Shown here: positions 23,933-34,172 of the stretch, piece after piece
How positions within the stretch are numbered: position 1 is the first letter of the stretch
Layout of the letters: every line of letters starts with the position of its first letter
Origin: Streptomyces sp. NRRL B-1140
GTDB lineage: Bacteria > Actinomycetota > Actinomycetes > Streptomycetales > Streptomycetaceae
DNA length: 64,000 bases
Assembly: GCF_001280065.1 (NCBI RefSeq)
Contig: NZ_LGEA01000069.1
Coordinates: forward strand, 62,001-126,000
Reading direction: 5' to 3'
Made by a program: the position numbers and the translations under genes
Notes under the pieces: generated by a model
Seen by the model: only the letters and a program-made list of their open reading frames with translations
Databases searched by the model: none
Told to the model about the DNA's origin: nothing

Positions 23933-24319
23933 TCACCACAGGTGCAGGAAGTCCCGGACGTCGTCGTACCCGTCGACGGCCCGGCCGTCCACGTCCGAGG
24001 GGTCGGCCTCGGCGCGCTCCGCCAGCGACTTCACGAGGGCGAGCGCTTCCTCGCTGAGGCGCCCGAAGCGTCGGGCGGTGTGTCCCAGGCACAGACCGGC
24101 CAGCCCGAGCAGCGGACTGCCCGGCACCGCCCGTGTCCCGACCTGCACGCACCAGTACTCGACGAACTCCATGTCGTCATCGTTCAACGCGCTTCCGACC
24201 AGGACGCTCGCAGCCTCCCCCTCGGCCGCGCGGTCACGCAGAGCCCGCTCCAGCGTCTCGACCACGACCTCGTGAGGCAGCGCGGGAGGGTTCTCGAAGG
24301 TCAGATGAGTGTGCACCAC
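23933..24319 (-). CDS. Conserved hypothetical protein
   Basis: This 128-residue acidic, soluble protein starts VHTHLTFENPPALPHEVVVE, contains a helical region (LERALRDRAAEGEAASVLVG) and ends DGYDDVRDFLHLW. I recognise no domain. Codon bias and the GTG 24319 start support a real gene; GTG 24316 is equally possible. It lies 72 bp downstream of the XRE regulator gene on the same strand and may be cotranscribed with it. Confidence 0.65.
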   Translation of the reverse strand: MVHTHLTFENPPALPHEVVVETLERALRDRAAEGEAASVLVGSALNDDDMEFVEYWCVQVGTRAVPGSPLLGLAGLCLGHTARRFGRLSEEALALVKSLAERAEADPSDVDGRAVDGYDDVRDFLHLW

Positions 24320-24391
24320 GCGGTGAGCGTACGTGCCCAGCGCCCTTCGCCTCCACCGGCAACACCCAAGCGGGCGTGGCCCGTTGCTGAA

Positions 24392-25318
24392 CTAGAGGGT
24401 CGCGGCTTCCGCCGTGGCCGGGCCGTCCGCCGACAGCGCGTGTCCGCGTGCTGCCGGCTCCGGGCGGGTGTGCTCGGAGTCCAGGCGGAGCATGGCTGCC
24501 TCGTCCGGGGTGCCGCGGGCCGCCTGGTAGACGACCATGCGCTGGCCGCCCGTCCTGGCCAGACGCATGACCTCGTAGGTCAGTGTCATCGGGCCGGCCT
24601 TGGGGTGCCGGAACGACTTCTGGCCGCCGCCGCGTTCGCAGACGTCGTATCGCTCCCAGAGGCGTGCGAAGTGCGGTGACTTCAGCATCAGTTCGCCGAC
24701 GAGTGCGGTGAGCTCGGGGCTGTCCGGGTCGGCCCCGCCGACCGCCCGCAGATGAGCGACCGACAGCGCGACGGTCTCCTCCCACGGCTCGTAGAGCGTC
24801 CGGCCGACCGGGTGGAGGAAGACGTAGCGGGTGAGGTTCCGCTGGTCCTCGGGCCAGTCCCAGAGCCCGGGCATCAGGCGCCGGCCGGGCGGGTTCGCGG
24901 CCAGGACGCGGTTGTACCGGCTCACGACATAGGCGGGCAGCGGACGCACCGACTCCAGCATCCGCAGCACCGAGTCGCGCACCTCGTGGTCCGAACAGGC
25001 CGGCAGCTCGGTGGTGCGTCCGGAGGCCAGCTCCGCGAGCTCGTGCAGGCGCTCGAAGCCGTCGCCGCGCAGCCGGAGGGTGCGGCCGAGGGCGTCCACG
25101 ACGGCCGGTGAGGGGTTGGTCTCCCGGCCGCGTTCCAGGCGGATGTAGTAGTCGACGCTGACTCCGGCCAGCGCGGCCAGCTCCTCGCGGCGCAGTCCGG
25201 GTGTGCGGCGCAGACCCGCGCCGGCCGGGAGTCCGACATCCTCCGGGCGCACCTGCGCTCTGCGGGCCTTCAGGTATCGGCCGAGCTCAGTGCCCCTCGC
25301 ATCCGCTGCTGCTGTCAT
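24392..25318 (-). CDS. XRE-family regulator with MmyB-like ligand domain
   Basis: This 308-residue protein has an N-terminal helix-turn-helix (LGRYLKARRAQVRPEDVGLP, then GLRREELAALAGVSVDYYIR and LERGRETNPS). The C-terminal PAS-like MmyB sensing domain (VVSRYNRVLAANPPGRRLMP, YVFLHPVGRTLYEPWEETV, LMLKSPHFARLWERYDV) binds small hydrophobic ligands in known members. ATG 25318 is chosen over ATG 25342. It is divergent from the MFS exporter gene at 25565, the usual arrangement for a repressor of a drug exporter or SDR gene. Confidence 0.9.
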   Translation of the reverse strand: MTAAADARGTELGRYLKARRAQVRPEDVGLPAGAGLRRTPGLRREELAALAGVSVDYYIRLERGRETNPSPAVVDALGRTLRLRGDGFERLHELAELASGRTTELPACSDHEVRDSVLRMLESVRPLPAYVVSRYNRVLAANPPGRRLMPGLWDWPEDQRNLTRYVFLHPVGRTLYEPWEETVALSVAHLRAVGGADPDSPELTALVGELMLKSPHFARLWERYDVCERGGGQKSFRHPKAGPMTLTYEVMRLARTGGQRMVVYQAARGTPDEAAMLRLDSEHTRPEPAARGHALSADGPATAEAATL

Positions 25319-25564
25319 CCGCTCATTGTCGCAGGCGGTCAAGAGGTGTGGGGGGCCGTGTCAGGGCCAGGAACGCCACACCCGGGGCAGAGCGCGGTCT
25401 GTTGCCGACCGCGGGTGGGGCGGAGAGTCGGTGTTGGAGCGGGCGGCCCGGCCGCCGGGGCCCAGGGGGTGCACGACACCGGACCGCGGCCCGGCGCGCC
25501 GCAGCCGCCCGCCCCTTTCTCCGGTCCCTTCCCCAGCCGTCCTCACGGATTTCAGGAGCTCACC

Positions 25565-27043
25565 ATGCCGGCCACCCCTTCCCTGCCCTCCTCCACCACC
25601 TCCGCTCCCGGGCACGAGGCAGAGCCGCCGACGCCCGGGCCGGGGCAACGTACGCCGGACGGGGCCCGGCCCCGCGTACCGTCCCCCGGGACCGTCACCG
25701 CGCCGCGGCGAGGCGGCGCCGCCCTGGTCGCCTCGCTTCTCGGCTTCACGCTGATCACCGTCGACGTCTCGGCGGTGAACATCGCGCTGCCCTCGATCCG
25801 GAGCTCCCTCGACAGCGGAATGTCGGGACTTCAGTGGGTCGTTGACGCCTACACCCTGATGTTCGCCGCTCTGATGCTCTCGGCGGGCGCGCTCGCCGAC
25901 CGCACCGGCGCCCGTCGCGCCTACGGCTGGGGCATCTCCCTGTTCACCCTTGCTTCCCTCGCCTGCGCGCTGGCACCCGGCATCGGGGTGCTGGTCGCCT
26001 CGCGCGTTGCGCAGGGCGCTGCCGCAGCGATCGTCATGCCGGCCTCGCTGGCACTGATCCGGCAGGCCTACGAGGACGCGCGGGCGCGGGCCCGGGCCAT
26101 CGCCCTGTGGACGGTCGGCGGCTCGGTGGCGATGGCAGCGGGGCCGGTGCTGGGCGGGCTGCTCACCGACACGGCCGGCTGGCGGGCGGTCTTCCTGCTG
26201 AACCTCCCCGTGGGCGCGGTCGTCCTGGGCCTGCTGATCCGGGTGCCGCGCTCCCCGCGCCGGCCCGCCGCGCTGGACCTCGCCGGTCAGCTCACCGCCG
26301 TGCTGGCTCTGGCGGGACTGGCGTTCGCCGTGATCGAGGGCGGCCACCTGGGCTGGACCAGTGGACCCGTCCTGGGCGCTGCCGCGCTCGCCCTCGTCTC
26401 CGGATGCGCCTTCCGCGCGGTGGAGGCCCGGCACCCCCGGCCGATGGTTCCGCCCGCCATGCTGAGGGACCGCCGGGTGGCCGTCCCGCTCGCCGTCGGT
26501 TTCGCCGTCAACGCCGCCTTCTACGGCGGGATCTTCCTGCTCGGGCTGTACTACCAGCAGCTGCGCGGCATGTCGGCCGCCGCGGCCGGGTTGATGTTCG
26601 TGCCGATGTCGGCGGTCGTGACGGCGACCAATCTGGTGTCGCCGCGCCTCGCCGAGCGTGTCGGGCGACGCGCGGTCATCGTCACGGGGCAGGTCGTCTT
26701 CACCGGGGCGATGCTGGCCATGCTGCCGCTCGCCGTGCACACCCCGCTGTGGCTCGTGCTCGTCCTGCTGCTGCCGCTCAGCGTCGGCGGTGCGCTCGCG
26801 GTGCCCGCCGTGACCGCGCTGCTGATGGACGTCGTCCCCCAGGAGCGCGCGGGAACCGCCTCCGGGCTCCTCAACTCCGTCCGCCAGACCGGCGGTGCGC
26901 TCGCCGTCGCCCTCTTCGGCGGTCTGCTCTCGGGCCCCGGCGGGGGCTTCGCCCTTCCGGGCATGCAGACCGGCCTCCTCACGGTCGCCGCCCTCCTCCT
27001 CGCGACCGCCGTCCTCGCCCGGCTCCTCCTGCCCCGGGGGTGA
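25565..27043 (+). CDS. MFS drug:proton antiporter (EmrB/QacA, DHA2 type)
   Basis: This 492-residue protein has a 50-residue proline-rich cytoplasmic N-terminus and about 14 transmembrane segments. Motif A is ADRTGARRAYGWG, motif C region VLGGLLTDTAGWRAVFLLNLPVG is the antiporter signature, and motif D1-like DVSAVNIALPSIRSSL is in segment 1. DHA2 members expel drugs or self-made antibiotics. ATG 25565 follows CAGGAG. It is probably repressed by the divergent XRE/MmyB protein. No operator was recognised in the 246-bp spacer. Confidence 0.92.
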   Translation: MPATPSLPSSTTSAPGHEAEPPTPGPGQRTPDGARPRVPSPGTVTAPRRGGAALVASLLGFTLITVDVSAVNIALPSIRSSLDSGMSGLQWVVDAYTLMFAALMLSAGALADRTGARRAYGWGISLFTLASLACALAPGIGVLVASRVAQGAAAAIVMPASLALIRQAYEDARARARAIALWTVGGSVAMAAGPVLGGLLTDTAGWRAVFLLNLPVGAVVLGLLIRVPRSPRRPAALDLAGQLTAVLALAGLAFAVIEGGHLGWTSGPVLGAAALALVSGCAFRAVEARHPRPMVPPAMLRDRRVAVPLAVGFAVNAAFYGGIFLLGLYYQQLRGMSAAAAGLMFVPMSAVVTATNLVSPRLAERVGRRAVIVTGQVVFTGAMLAMLPLAVHTPLWLVLVLLLPLSVGGALAVPAVTALLMDVVPQERAGTASGLLNSVRQTGGALAVALFGGLLSGPGGGFALPGMQTGLLTVAALLLATAVLARLLLPRG

Positions 27044-27164
27044 GGCGGCATCGCCACATGTGTCCATTGGACGGCTGCCGGCCATGAACGGTGCGGCGCG
27101 GGACAACTCGACGATGTTGTGCCGTCGTTGGAGATGATGGGGACTCGAACGAGGAGGAGCCTGC

Positions 27165-27635
27165 ATGAGTTACGACCTGCAAGCAGTGATCGCGGCGGAG
27201 GAAACACTGCGTGTGGCCGTACGGGGCCTGGCTGCCGCACGGACGGCGTCGATCGGGCAGGGGTTGTCACTGATGCCGTTGACGGGCGTGCTGCGCGAAG
27301 CCGTCGCATACAGCGGCGAGGAAGTCGCGTTCGGCTTCCGGGGCCTCCCGTCCGGGTTCAGCAAGGTCCTTTCCGAGTGGTCGGCCGGTGCGCCTGTGGC
27401 CTACGTGGAGGTCGAATACTTCGGCGGCGCGGGCGAGCAGCGGGCTGCCGTGTGGCACGGCGGCCACATCGTCCTCGGACCGCTCCGAGTGGAGGAGGGC
27501 GAGCCCTTCCCACCGTCCGGCAGCCCTGTCTCCCAAGCGCTGCGACGGCTGGGAGTCGTGACGAGCGCCGGCCAGGACGAGTTCTCGGCCGTGCGTCTGG
27601 ACCGGCATCGGCACACCGACGCGTGGATCTCCTGA
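27165..27635 (+). CDS. Conserved hypothetical protein
   Basis: This 156-residue soluble protein starts SYDLQAVIAAEETLRVAVRG, has a beta-rich middle (VAYVEVEYFGGAGEQRAAVW, HGGHIVLGPLRVEEG) and ends DRHRHTDAWIS. I cannot assign a domain. The paired pattern of short helix then strands resembles small actinobacterial proteins found alone or near polymorphic toxins, but nothing here proves that. ATG 27165 has GAGGAG upstream. Single-gene unit. Confidence 0.7.
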   Translation: MSYDLQAVIAAEETLRVAVRGLAAARTASIGQGLSLMPLTGVLREAVAYSGEEVAFGFRGLPSGFSKVLSEWSAGAPVAYVEVEYFGGAGEQRAAVWHGGHIVLGPLRVEEGEPFPPSGSPVSQALRRLGVVTSAGQDEFSAVRLDRHRHTDAWIS

Positions 27636-27718
27636 CGTGTCCCGGGTGACCGGCGGTGCCACGCCGCCGGATGGACCAACACGCTGATTCTGCATATACA
27701 GGACATAACCTGCGCGGT

Positions 27719-28822
27719 ATGAAGAAATGCCATATCGCACCTCTGGCGTGCCTGGCGGCGTTGGCCGGGACGGGGCTCGGCGCCGCTCCGCCCACCGCCG
27801 CCCACACGGTCCATGTCGTCAGGCCCGGGGAATCGATCCAGAAGGCGGTGGACTCCGCCCGGCCGGGCGACACCGTGCTGCTCGCGCACGGCACCCACTA
27901 CGGGAGCGTCGACGTGACCACGCCCGGTCTCACCCTGCACGGCATGGGCCGCGGTACGGTGCTCCGCCCGGCGGCGGGTACGAGCACCGCCACCACCGCC
28001 CCGGGCACCGCGTCACCCCGCGCGAAGGCCCCCGGCAGCTGTGCCGCGGCCGGCAACGGCATCTGCGTGACGGGCACGAAGGACCACGGCGTCGACGACG
28101 TCACCATCGCCTCCCTGACGGTGACCGGCTTCGCCAAGACCGGCGTCTACGCCCATGAGGCCGACGGCCTGACCGTGCGGGACGTCACCGCGGTCAGGAA
28201 CGGGGTGTGGGGCATCGCCACCGAGTACTCGCTCCGTGGCGTGTTCCGCGGCAACACGGCCCGCGACAACGGCGACGCGGGTCTGCTCCTCGCCAACACG
28301 GTCAAGGAGGAACAGGGCGCCGTGGACACCGAGGGCACCGTGGTGGAGCACAACCGGCTGGAGGGCAACCGGATCGGCGTCACGGTCCGCCGGCTGCGCA
28401 ACCTGACCGTCGACGGCAACCAGATCACGGGTAACTGCGCCGCGGTCTTCGTCGTCGGCGACGAGAACAAGCCCAAGGCCGGGTTCGTGACCGTGCGCAA
28501 CAACCGCATCGAGCGCAACAACAAGTCCTGCCCGAAGACCGCCCGGCTGGACGCCCTGCAGGGATCCGGCATCGTGGTGACGGGTGCCGACGACAACCTG
28601 ATCACGCACAACGTGATCAAGGACAACGTCGGCAGCTCCTCCCTGTCGGGAGGCATCGTCCTGTACAAGAGCCTGGTGGGCACCCCCAGCGAGCGGAACC
28701 GGATCGACGCCAACCTGCTGCAGGGCAACTCCCCCGCAGACCTGGTCAACGCCGACCCCGGTCAGGGCAACACCTTCCAGGACAACTCCTGCGGTTCGTC
28801 CCGGCCCACCGGCCTGTGCTGA
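27719..28822 (+). CDS. Secreted right-handed beta-helix (NosD/pectate-lyase-like) protein
   Basis: This 367-residue protein has a signal peptide (MKKCHIAPLACLAALAGTGL, cleavage near AAPPTAAHT). It then has DSARPGDTVLLAHGTHYGSV, the usual entry to a parallel beta-helix. At least six PbH1-type turns with asparagine ladders follow (GLTVRDVTAVRNGVWGI, RNLTVDGNQITGN, VTVRNNRIERN, NLITHNVIKDN, NRIDANLLQGN). Such folds bind or cleave extracellular polysaccharides, but no catalytic triad is evident. ATG 27719 is preceded by an AT-rich stretch unlike its surroundings, possibly its promoter. Confidence 0.85.
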   Translation: MKKCHIAPLACLAALAGTGLGAAPPTAAHTVHVVRPGESIQKAVDSARPGDTVLLAHGTHYGSVDVTTPGLTLHGMGRGTVLRPAAGTSTATTAPGTASPRAKAPGSCAAAGNGICVTGTKDHGVDDVTIASLTVTGFAKTGVYAHEADGLTVRDVTAVRNGVWGIATEYSLRGVFRGNTARDNGDAGLLLANTVKEEQGAVDTEGTVVEHNRLEGNRIGVTVRRLRNLTVDGNQITGNCAAVFVVGDENKPKAGFVTVRNNRIERNNKSCPKTARLDALQGSGIVVTGADDNLITHNVIKDNVGSSSLSGGIVLYKSLVGTPSERNRIDANLLQGNSPADLVNADPGQGNTFQDNSCGSSRPTGLC

Positions 28823-28914
28823 CCGCCCGCCTCGCTCTTCGTCAACCCGGGGCTCGCACGCATGCCCCGTGATCCTCGTGTTTCACACGACCCGAGAAGG
28901 AAGGAAGGCGGCAC

Positions 28915-29943
28915 ATGACGACCACTCAGCCTGCCCCCGCGCCGTCCATGCGGCTGCGGGAACTCGCATTCGGGGCGGCATGTGCCGCCGCCCTGCGCGC
29001 GGCCGCCCGGCTGGGCGTCGCCGACGCCCTCGGTGACACCCCCATGGCCGTGGAGGACATCGCGGCCGCGGTGAAGACCGAACCCCGCCCGCTGCGACGG
29101 CTCCTGCGGGCCCTGTCCTGTTACGGCGTCTTCGCCGAGCAGCCGGACGGGGCGTTCGCGCACACCGACGTCTCCCGGCTGCTGCGCGAGGACGACCCGA
29201 ACAGTCTGCGCGCCATCACGCTGTGGTGCACCGAGCCGTGGACCTGGGACGCCTGGCCGAAGCTCGACGAGGCGGTGCGCACCGGCCGCAACGTGGTGGA
29301 GGGCCTGTACGGCAAGGAGTTCTTCCCCTACCTCAACGAGGACGCCCCGGAGTCGGCCGACGTCTTCAACCGCGCGATGACGACCTCCAGCGTGCAGTCG
29401 GCGCGCGATGTCGCAGAGTTCCTCGACCTGTCGGGGTGCGCGTCGGTCGCCGACATCGGCGGCGGCCAGGGGCACGTGGTCGCGAGCCTGCTGGACAAGT
29501 ACCCCGCGATGCTCGGGACGCTGCTCGACCTCCCCCGGGTGGTGGAGAACGCCCTGCCGAGGCTGCGCGCGGGCGGCGACCTCGCGGACCGTGCGCGTGT
29601 GGTGCCCGGCGACGTCCGCACGGCCGTCCCGGCGAAGGCCGACGTCTACGTCATCAAGAACATCCTGGAGTGGGACGACGAGAGCACGGCCCGCACGCTG
29701 CGCAACGTCCGTGAGGCCGGTGGCCCCGGGACGCGGGTCGTGGTCATCGAGAACCTCGTCGACGACACGCCCTCGATGCGGTTCAGCACGGCGATGGACC
29801 TGCTGCTGCTCCTCAACGTGGGCGGGGCGAAGCACACCACGCAGAGCATGGTGGACCGGCTGACCGAGGCGGGCCTGGTCATCGACGACGTCAGGCCGGT
29901 CAACCCCTACCTCCACGCGTTCGACTGCCACGTTCCCGGCTGA
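28915..29943 (+). CDS. SAM-dependent O-methyltransferase (polyketide type)
   Basis: This 342-residue protein has an N-terminal helical dimerisation domain (LRAAARLGVADAL, then PLRRLLRALSCYGVF). The class I SAM-binding fold has motif I SVADIGGGQGHVVASLL near 181, an acidic motif II in GTLLDLP and YVIKNILEWDDE near 245. It resembles acetylserotonin/TcmO-type enzymes that methylate hydroxyls of aromatic polyketides. It converges on the spore-pigment operon across a shared terminator and may decorate its product. I do not remember this gene from the S. coelicolor whiE locus. Confidence 0.88.
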   Translation: MTTTQPAPAPSMRLRELAFGAACAAALRAAARLGVADALGDTPMAVEDIAAAVKTEPRPLRRLLRALSCYGVFAEQPDGAFAHTDVSRLLREDDPNSLRAITLWCTEPWTWDAWPKLDEAVRTGRNVVEGLYGKEFFPYLNEDAPESADVFNRAMTTSSVQSARDVAEFLDLSGCASVADIGGGQGHVVASLLDKYPAMLGTLLDLPRVVENALPRLRAGGDLADRARVVPGDVRTAVPAKADVYVIKNILEWDDESTARTLRNVREAGGPGTRVVVIENLVDDTPSMRFSTAMDLLLLLNVGGAKHTTQSMVDRLTEAGLVIDDVRPVNPYLHAFDCHVPG

Positions 29944-29966
29944 TCCGGCCGCGGCGCCGCAGACCG

Positions 29967-30006
29967 CCGGTCGCCGGGTCCGCGGCGTCGCGGACCCGGC
30001 GACCGG
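29967..30006. terminator. Strong bidirectional terminator
   Basis: An 18-bp perfect stem (29967-29984 with 29989-30006; arms CCGGTCGCC... and ...GGCGACCGG) closes on GCGT. It separates the convergent methyltransferase gene and pigment operon. Confidence 0.8.
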
Positions 30007-30022
30007 TCGTCACGGGCGGCTG

Positions 30023-30355
30023 TCAGCCCGCCGGCTCGCGCTCCCACACGTAGAAGCGCCGCGCCATGGCGTCCTTGGGGGAACGCCAGGTCTCGGGGTC
30101 GTACGCGCTGACGTACGCGGCCAGCCGCTCGCTGACGTCCCGGAACTCGGGATGCCCGGCGACCTCGGCGATGGCGGGGCCGGGATCGCGCTCGGCCTCG
30201 ATCAGGTGCATGTACACATCGCCGAACTGGAAGAGGCTGCGCCGGGTCACCCCGACGAGCCGCGGAAGCTCCCCCCGGTCGGACTCCTCGAACACCTTGG
30301 CGATGTCGGGCGCCGATCCGGGGGCCATCCGGGCGACGATCAGAGCTTGGTGCAT
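30023..30355 (-). CDS. whiE-ORFVII: Spore-pigment polyketide cyclase, TcmI type
   Basis: This 110-residue protein with a ferredoxin-like fold (HQALIVARMAPGSAPDIAKV, SDRGELPRLVGVTRRSLFQF, YMHLIEAERDP) is typical of TcmI-family second-ring cyclases. It is the last gene of the seven-gene pigment operon, where S. coelicolor has whiE ORFVII. It would direct closure of later rings of the reduced-free polyketide chain made by the KS-CLF pair. Gap to the aromatase gene is 20 bp. Confidence 0.92.
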   Translation of the reverse strand: MHQALIVARMAPGSAPDIAKVFEESDRGELPRLVGVTRRSLFQFGDVYMHLIEAERDPGPAIAEVAGHPEFRDVSERLAAYVSAYDPETWRSPKDAMARRFYVWEREPAG

Positions 30356-30375
30356 GGGGTGGTTCTCCGTCCGGC

Positions 30376-31111
<736 letters not shown>

Positions 31112-31143
31112 GTCCTTCCCTTCCTCTCCTGCTCCGCGGCGCC

Positions 31144-32397
31144 TCACCACGAGGCGTCGCCGGCGGCGTGCCGCAGCACGAGCGCCGAGTTCGAACCCAT
31201 GAGTCCCCGGCTCAGCAGCAGCGCCGTGCGTACCTCGGCGGTACGGGCCCGGCCGGTCACGAGGTCGAGGTCGTGGCAGATGTCGAAGACCTGGGGGGTG
31301 GGCGGGATCAGGCCGTGCTCCATCGAGAGCACCGCCGTCGCGGCGTCCATCAGCGGCGCCGCGCAGTAGGCCCGCCCGATCCCGGTCTTCGGCGCGGTGA
31401 CGGGCACACGGGTGCCGTGCGCCCCGAGAGCATCGGCGATGGCCAGAGCCTCGGCACGGTCCGCCTCCGGCACGCCGAGGGCGTCGGCGAAGACGACGTC
31501 GATCTCCTCGGGAGCACAGCCGGCCTCGGCCAGGGCTCCTCGGATGGCCTGGGCGAGGCCTTGCCGGGACTCCTCCCAGCGGGAGGCCCCGGTGAAGGTC
31601 GCCGCGTGACCGGCCAGGTGGGCCCGCACGCGCGCCCCCCGGTCCCGGGCCGTGCCCTCCGCCTCCACGACGACCATGGCACCGCCCTCAGCGGGCACGA
31701 ACCCGCAGGCCGCGGAAGTGAACGGACGGTAGGCGCGGGTCGGGTCGTCGACCGTGCTGAGCTCTGGGTAACCGAGCTGGCAGACCACCGAGTAGGGCGC
31801 GATCGGCGCCTCGGTCGCACCGGCCACGATCACGTCGGTGCCACGCCGTACGGCCCGTGCCGCGTGGGCGAGGGCGTCCAGGCCGCCGGCCTCGTCGGCG
31901 GCGACGACCGAGCAGGGTCCCTTGAAGCCACGGCGGATGGAGATCTGGCCGGTGCTGGCGGCGTAGAACCATGCGATGGACTGGTACGGGCCGACGAATC
32001 GACTGCCCTTGCCCCACAGCTGCTGGAGTTCTCGTTGGCCGAACTCGCCGCCGCCGGAACCCGCCGCGGTGACCACGCCCACGGAGAACGGCGCCTCGTC
32101 GGTCTCGGTCCGGTGCAGCCGGGCGTCGTCCAGCGCGAGGTCGGCCGCGGCCATCGCGAAGTGCGTGAACCGGTCGGTCTGGACCAGGAAGCGTTCCTCG
32201 ATCGCCGCCGACGGGTCGAAGTCGCGCACCTGGCCCGCCACCCTCAGCGGCAGGTGTTCGCAGCCCTCCCGGGTGATCCGCTCCAGAGCGCTGATGCCCT
32301 CCGCGGTGGACTTCCAGAAGGTCTCGGTACTGGCTCCGTTGGGCGCGACCACACCGATGCCCGTGACGGCCGCGCGCCGGGGACGGGATTCGCTCAT
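31144..32397 (-). CDS. whiE-ORFIV: Spore-pigment chain-length factor (KS-beta)
   Basis: This 417-residue thiolase-fold protein is homologous to the adjacent KS but without the active Cys. The corresponding segment reads [13 protein letters not shown], so the Cys position is Glu, where most CLFs I know have Gln. It forms a heterodimer with KS-alpha and sets chain length. Conserved thiolase features include [17 protein letters not shown] and [12 protein letters not shown] at the N-terminus. Its ATG overlaps the KS stop (ATGA), as in nearly all type II PKS operons. Confidence 0.94.
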   Translation of the reverse strand: MSESRPRRAAVTGIGVVAPNGASTETFWKSTAEGISALERITREGCEHLPLRVAGQVRDFDPSAAIEERFLVQTDRFTHFAMAAADLALDDARLHRTETDEAPFSVGVVTAAGSGGGEFGQRELQQLWGKGSRFVGPYQSIAWFYAASTGQISIRRGFKGPCSVVAADEAGGLDALAHAARAVRRGTDVIVAGATEAPIAPYSVVCQLGYPELSTVDDPTRAYRPFTSAACGFVPAEGGAMVVVEAEGTARDRGARVRAHLAGHAATFTGASRWEESRQGLAQAIRGALAEAGCAPEEIDVVFADALGVPEADRAEALAIADALGAHGTRVPVTAPKTGIGRAYCAAPLMDAATAVLSMEHGLIPPTPQVFDICHDLDLVTGRARTAEVRTALLLSRGLMGSNSALVLRHAAGDASW

Positions 32398-33662
32398 CGT
32401 GTCTTCTCCCTCGGCCGGTTCATGACCACCGCGGACTGGAAGCCGCCGAATCCGCTGCCCACCGAGAGCACACTGCCGAGCTTGCGCTCGCGAGCGACGC
32501 GCGGGACGTAGTCGAGGTCGCACTCGGGATCGGGTGTCTCGTAGTTCGCGGTCGGCGGTACCACCTGGTGGGTCAGGGCCAGCACGCAGGCGACGAGTTC
32601 GATCGCCCCGATGGCGCCCAGGGAGTGGCCCACCATCGACTTGATGGAACTCATGGGGGTGTCGTAGGCGTGCGCGCCCAGCACCCGTTTCACCGCGGCG
32701 GTCTCGTGACGGTCGTTCTGCTTGGTGCCCGACCCGTGCGCGTTGACGTAGTCGATCGCGGTGGGGTCGAGCCGTGCGCGGTCCAGGGCGTCCTCGATGG
32801 CCCGCGCCATCTCCAGGCCCTCGCTGGTCAGGCCGGTCATGTGGTAGGCGTTGCCGAAGGTGGCGTACCCGCCGAGCTCGCAGTACACGTGGGCGCCGCG
32901 GGCTCTGGCGTGCTCGAGCTCCTCCAGGACGAGCACGGCGCCGCCCTCGCCCATGACGAACCCGTCGCGGTCGGCGTCGAAGGGACGCGAGGCGTGGGCC
33001 GGGTCGTCGTTGTTCGGGGAGGTGGCCTTGATCGCGTCGAAGCAGGCCATGGTGATCGGGGAGATCGGCGAGTCCGAGGCGCCGGTGATGCACACGTCGG
33101 CCCGGCCCTCCTGCACGGTGTGGAAGGCGTAGCCGACCGCGTCGAGCCCGGAGGTGCAGCCCGTGGAGACGGTCTGCACCGGACCGCGCGCCCCGAAGCG
33201 CTCCGCCACCGTCGAGGCGAGCGTGCTCGGCGAGAACGCCCGGTGCAGCTCCGGGCCCGCCTTGCGGTGGTCCACGTCCCAGTGCTGCCCGCTGCTGCTG
33301 ACCAGGACGTAGTCGTTCTCCAGCCGGGTGGTGCCGCCGACCGCGGTGCCCAGCGAGACACCGACGCGCCACGGGTCCTCGGCGCTCATGTCGAGACCGG
33401 CGTCCCGTACCGCTTCGCCGCCCGCGACCAGTGCGAACTGGATGTAGCGGTCGCAGCGTTCCATGTCCTGTGCGTCCAGACCGTGGTCGGCCGGGTCGAA
33501 GTCGCACTCGGCGGCGATCCGGGAGCGCAGCCCGGACGGGTCGAAGAACGTGATGGCCCGAGTCGCCGTGCGCCCCTCCGCCAGGAGATTCCAGAACGCC
33601 GGTACGCCTATGCCGCCGGGAGCGACGATGCCTATGCCGGTGACCACCACTCGTCGCGTCAT
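32394..33662 (-). CDS. whiE-ORFIII: Spore-pigment ketosynthase alpha
   Basis: This 422-residue ketosynthase has a complete active site: Cys in [16 protein letters not shown] near 173, His in [11 protein letters not shown], Lys in SIKSMVGH and the second His in [11 protein letters not shown]. It performs decarboxylative condensation of malonyl-ACP. ATG 33662 overlaps the cupin stop codon, and its own stop overlaps the CLF start, so three genes are translationally chained. Order and lengths match whiE ORFIII. Confidence 0.96.
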   Translation of the reverse strand: MTRRVVVTGIGIVAPGGIGVPAFWNLLAEGRTATRAITFFDPSGLRSRIAAECDFDPADHGLDAQDMERCDRYIQFALVAGGEAVRDAGLDMSAEDPWRVGVSLGTAVGGTTRLENDYVLVSSSGQHWDVDHRKAGPELHRAFSPSTLASTVAERFGARGPVQTVSTGCTSGLDAVGYAFHTVQEGRADVCITGASDSPISPITMACFDAIKATSPNNDDPAHASRPFDADRDGFVMGEGGAVLVLEELEHARARGAHVYCELGGYATFGNAYHMTGLTSEGLEMARAIEDALDRARLDPTAIDYVNAHGSGTKQNDRHETAAVKRVLGAHAYDTPMSSIKSMVGHSLGAIGAIELVACVLALTHQVVPPTANYETPDPECDLDYVPRVARERKLGSVLSVGSGFGGFQSAVVMNRPREKTR

Positions 33663-34102
33663 GACCGGACCTGACGTCGTGCGGCCGCCTCCGCCCCCAC
33701 CGCCGCGGACTCGGCGTCGGTTCCCTCGGTGTCGACGTGGCCCAGCGGCGGGCTCGGCGCCAGCGGGCCGAGGTGGAAGACCATACGGGCCTCCACGTCT
33801 CCGACGTTGCGGAAGCGGTGGCGCACGTTGAGGGGGATCAGCAGCCCCTGCTCGGGCTGCAGCGGGTGCGGCTCGCCGTCGAGGTCCACCTCCAGCTGCC
33901 CGCACACCACGTAGACGAACTCCTCGGAGTACGGGTGGTAGTGCTCGGCGATGCGGTCACCGGGCTCGATGAGGGCCACACCCATGAAACCGCTGGTGGC
34001 GCCGACGGCGGCCGGAGTGAGCATGGCACGCAGGTCACCGCCTCGCCGGCGGTTGGGCTCGACGTCGCTCATGCTCACGATGTGGGGACGAGATGTGATC
34101 AC
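33659..34102 (-). CDS. whiE-ORFII: Spore-pigment cupin protein
   Basis: This 147-residue protein has one cupin barrel: motif 1 [19 protein letters not shown] with two His and a Glu for metal, and motif 2 [12 protein letters not shown]. Such proteins accompany spore-pigment PKS sets and are thought to help early folding or oxygenation; the exact reaction is not established. GTG 34102 has GGAGG five bases upstream. It lies 70 bp downstream of ORFI. Confidence 0.92.
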   Translation of the reverse strand: MITSRPHIVSMSDVEPNRRRGGDLRAMLTPAAVGATSGFMGVALIEPGDRIAEHYHPYSEEFVYVVCGQLEVDLDGEPHPLQPEQGLLIPLNVRHRFRNVGDVEARMVFHLGPLAPSPPLGHVDTEGTDAESAAVGAEAAARRQVRS

Positions 34103-34172
34103 GCGTTCCTCCGTTGATGTGCTGCACCACCCGTGGGAGAGGCGGTGCCCGCCTCTCCCACGGGACGGTGGA

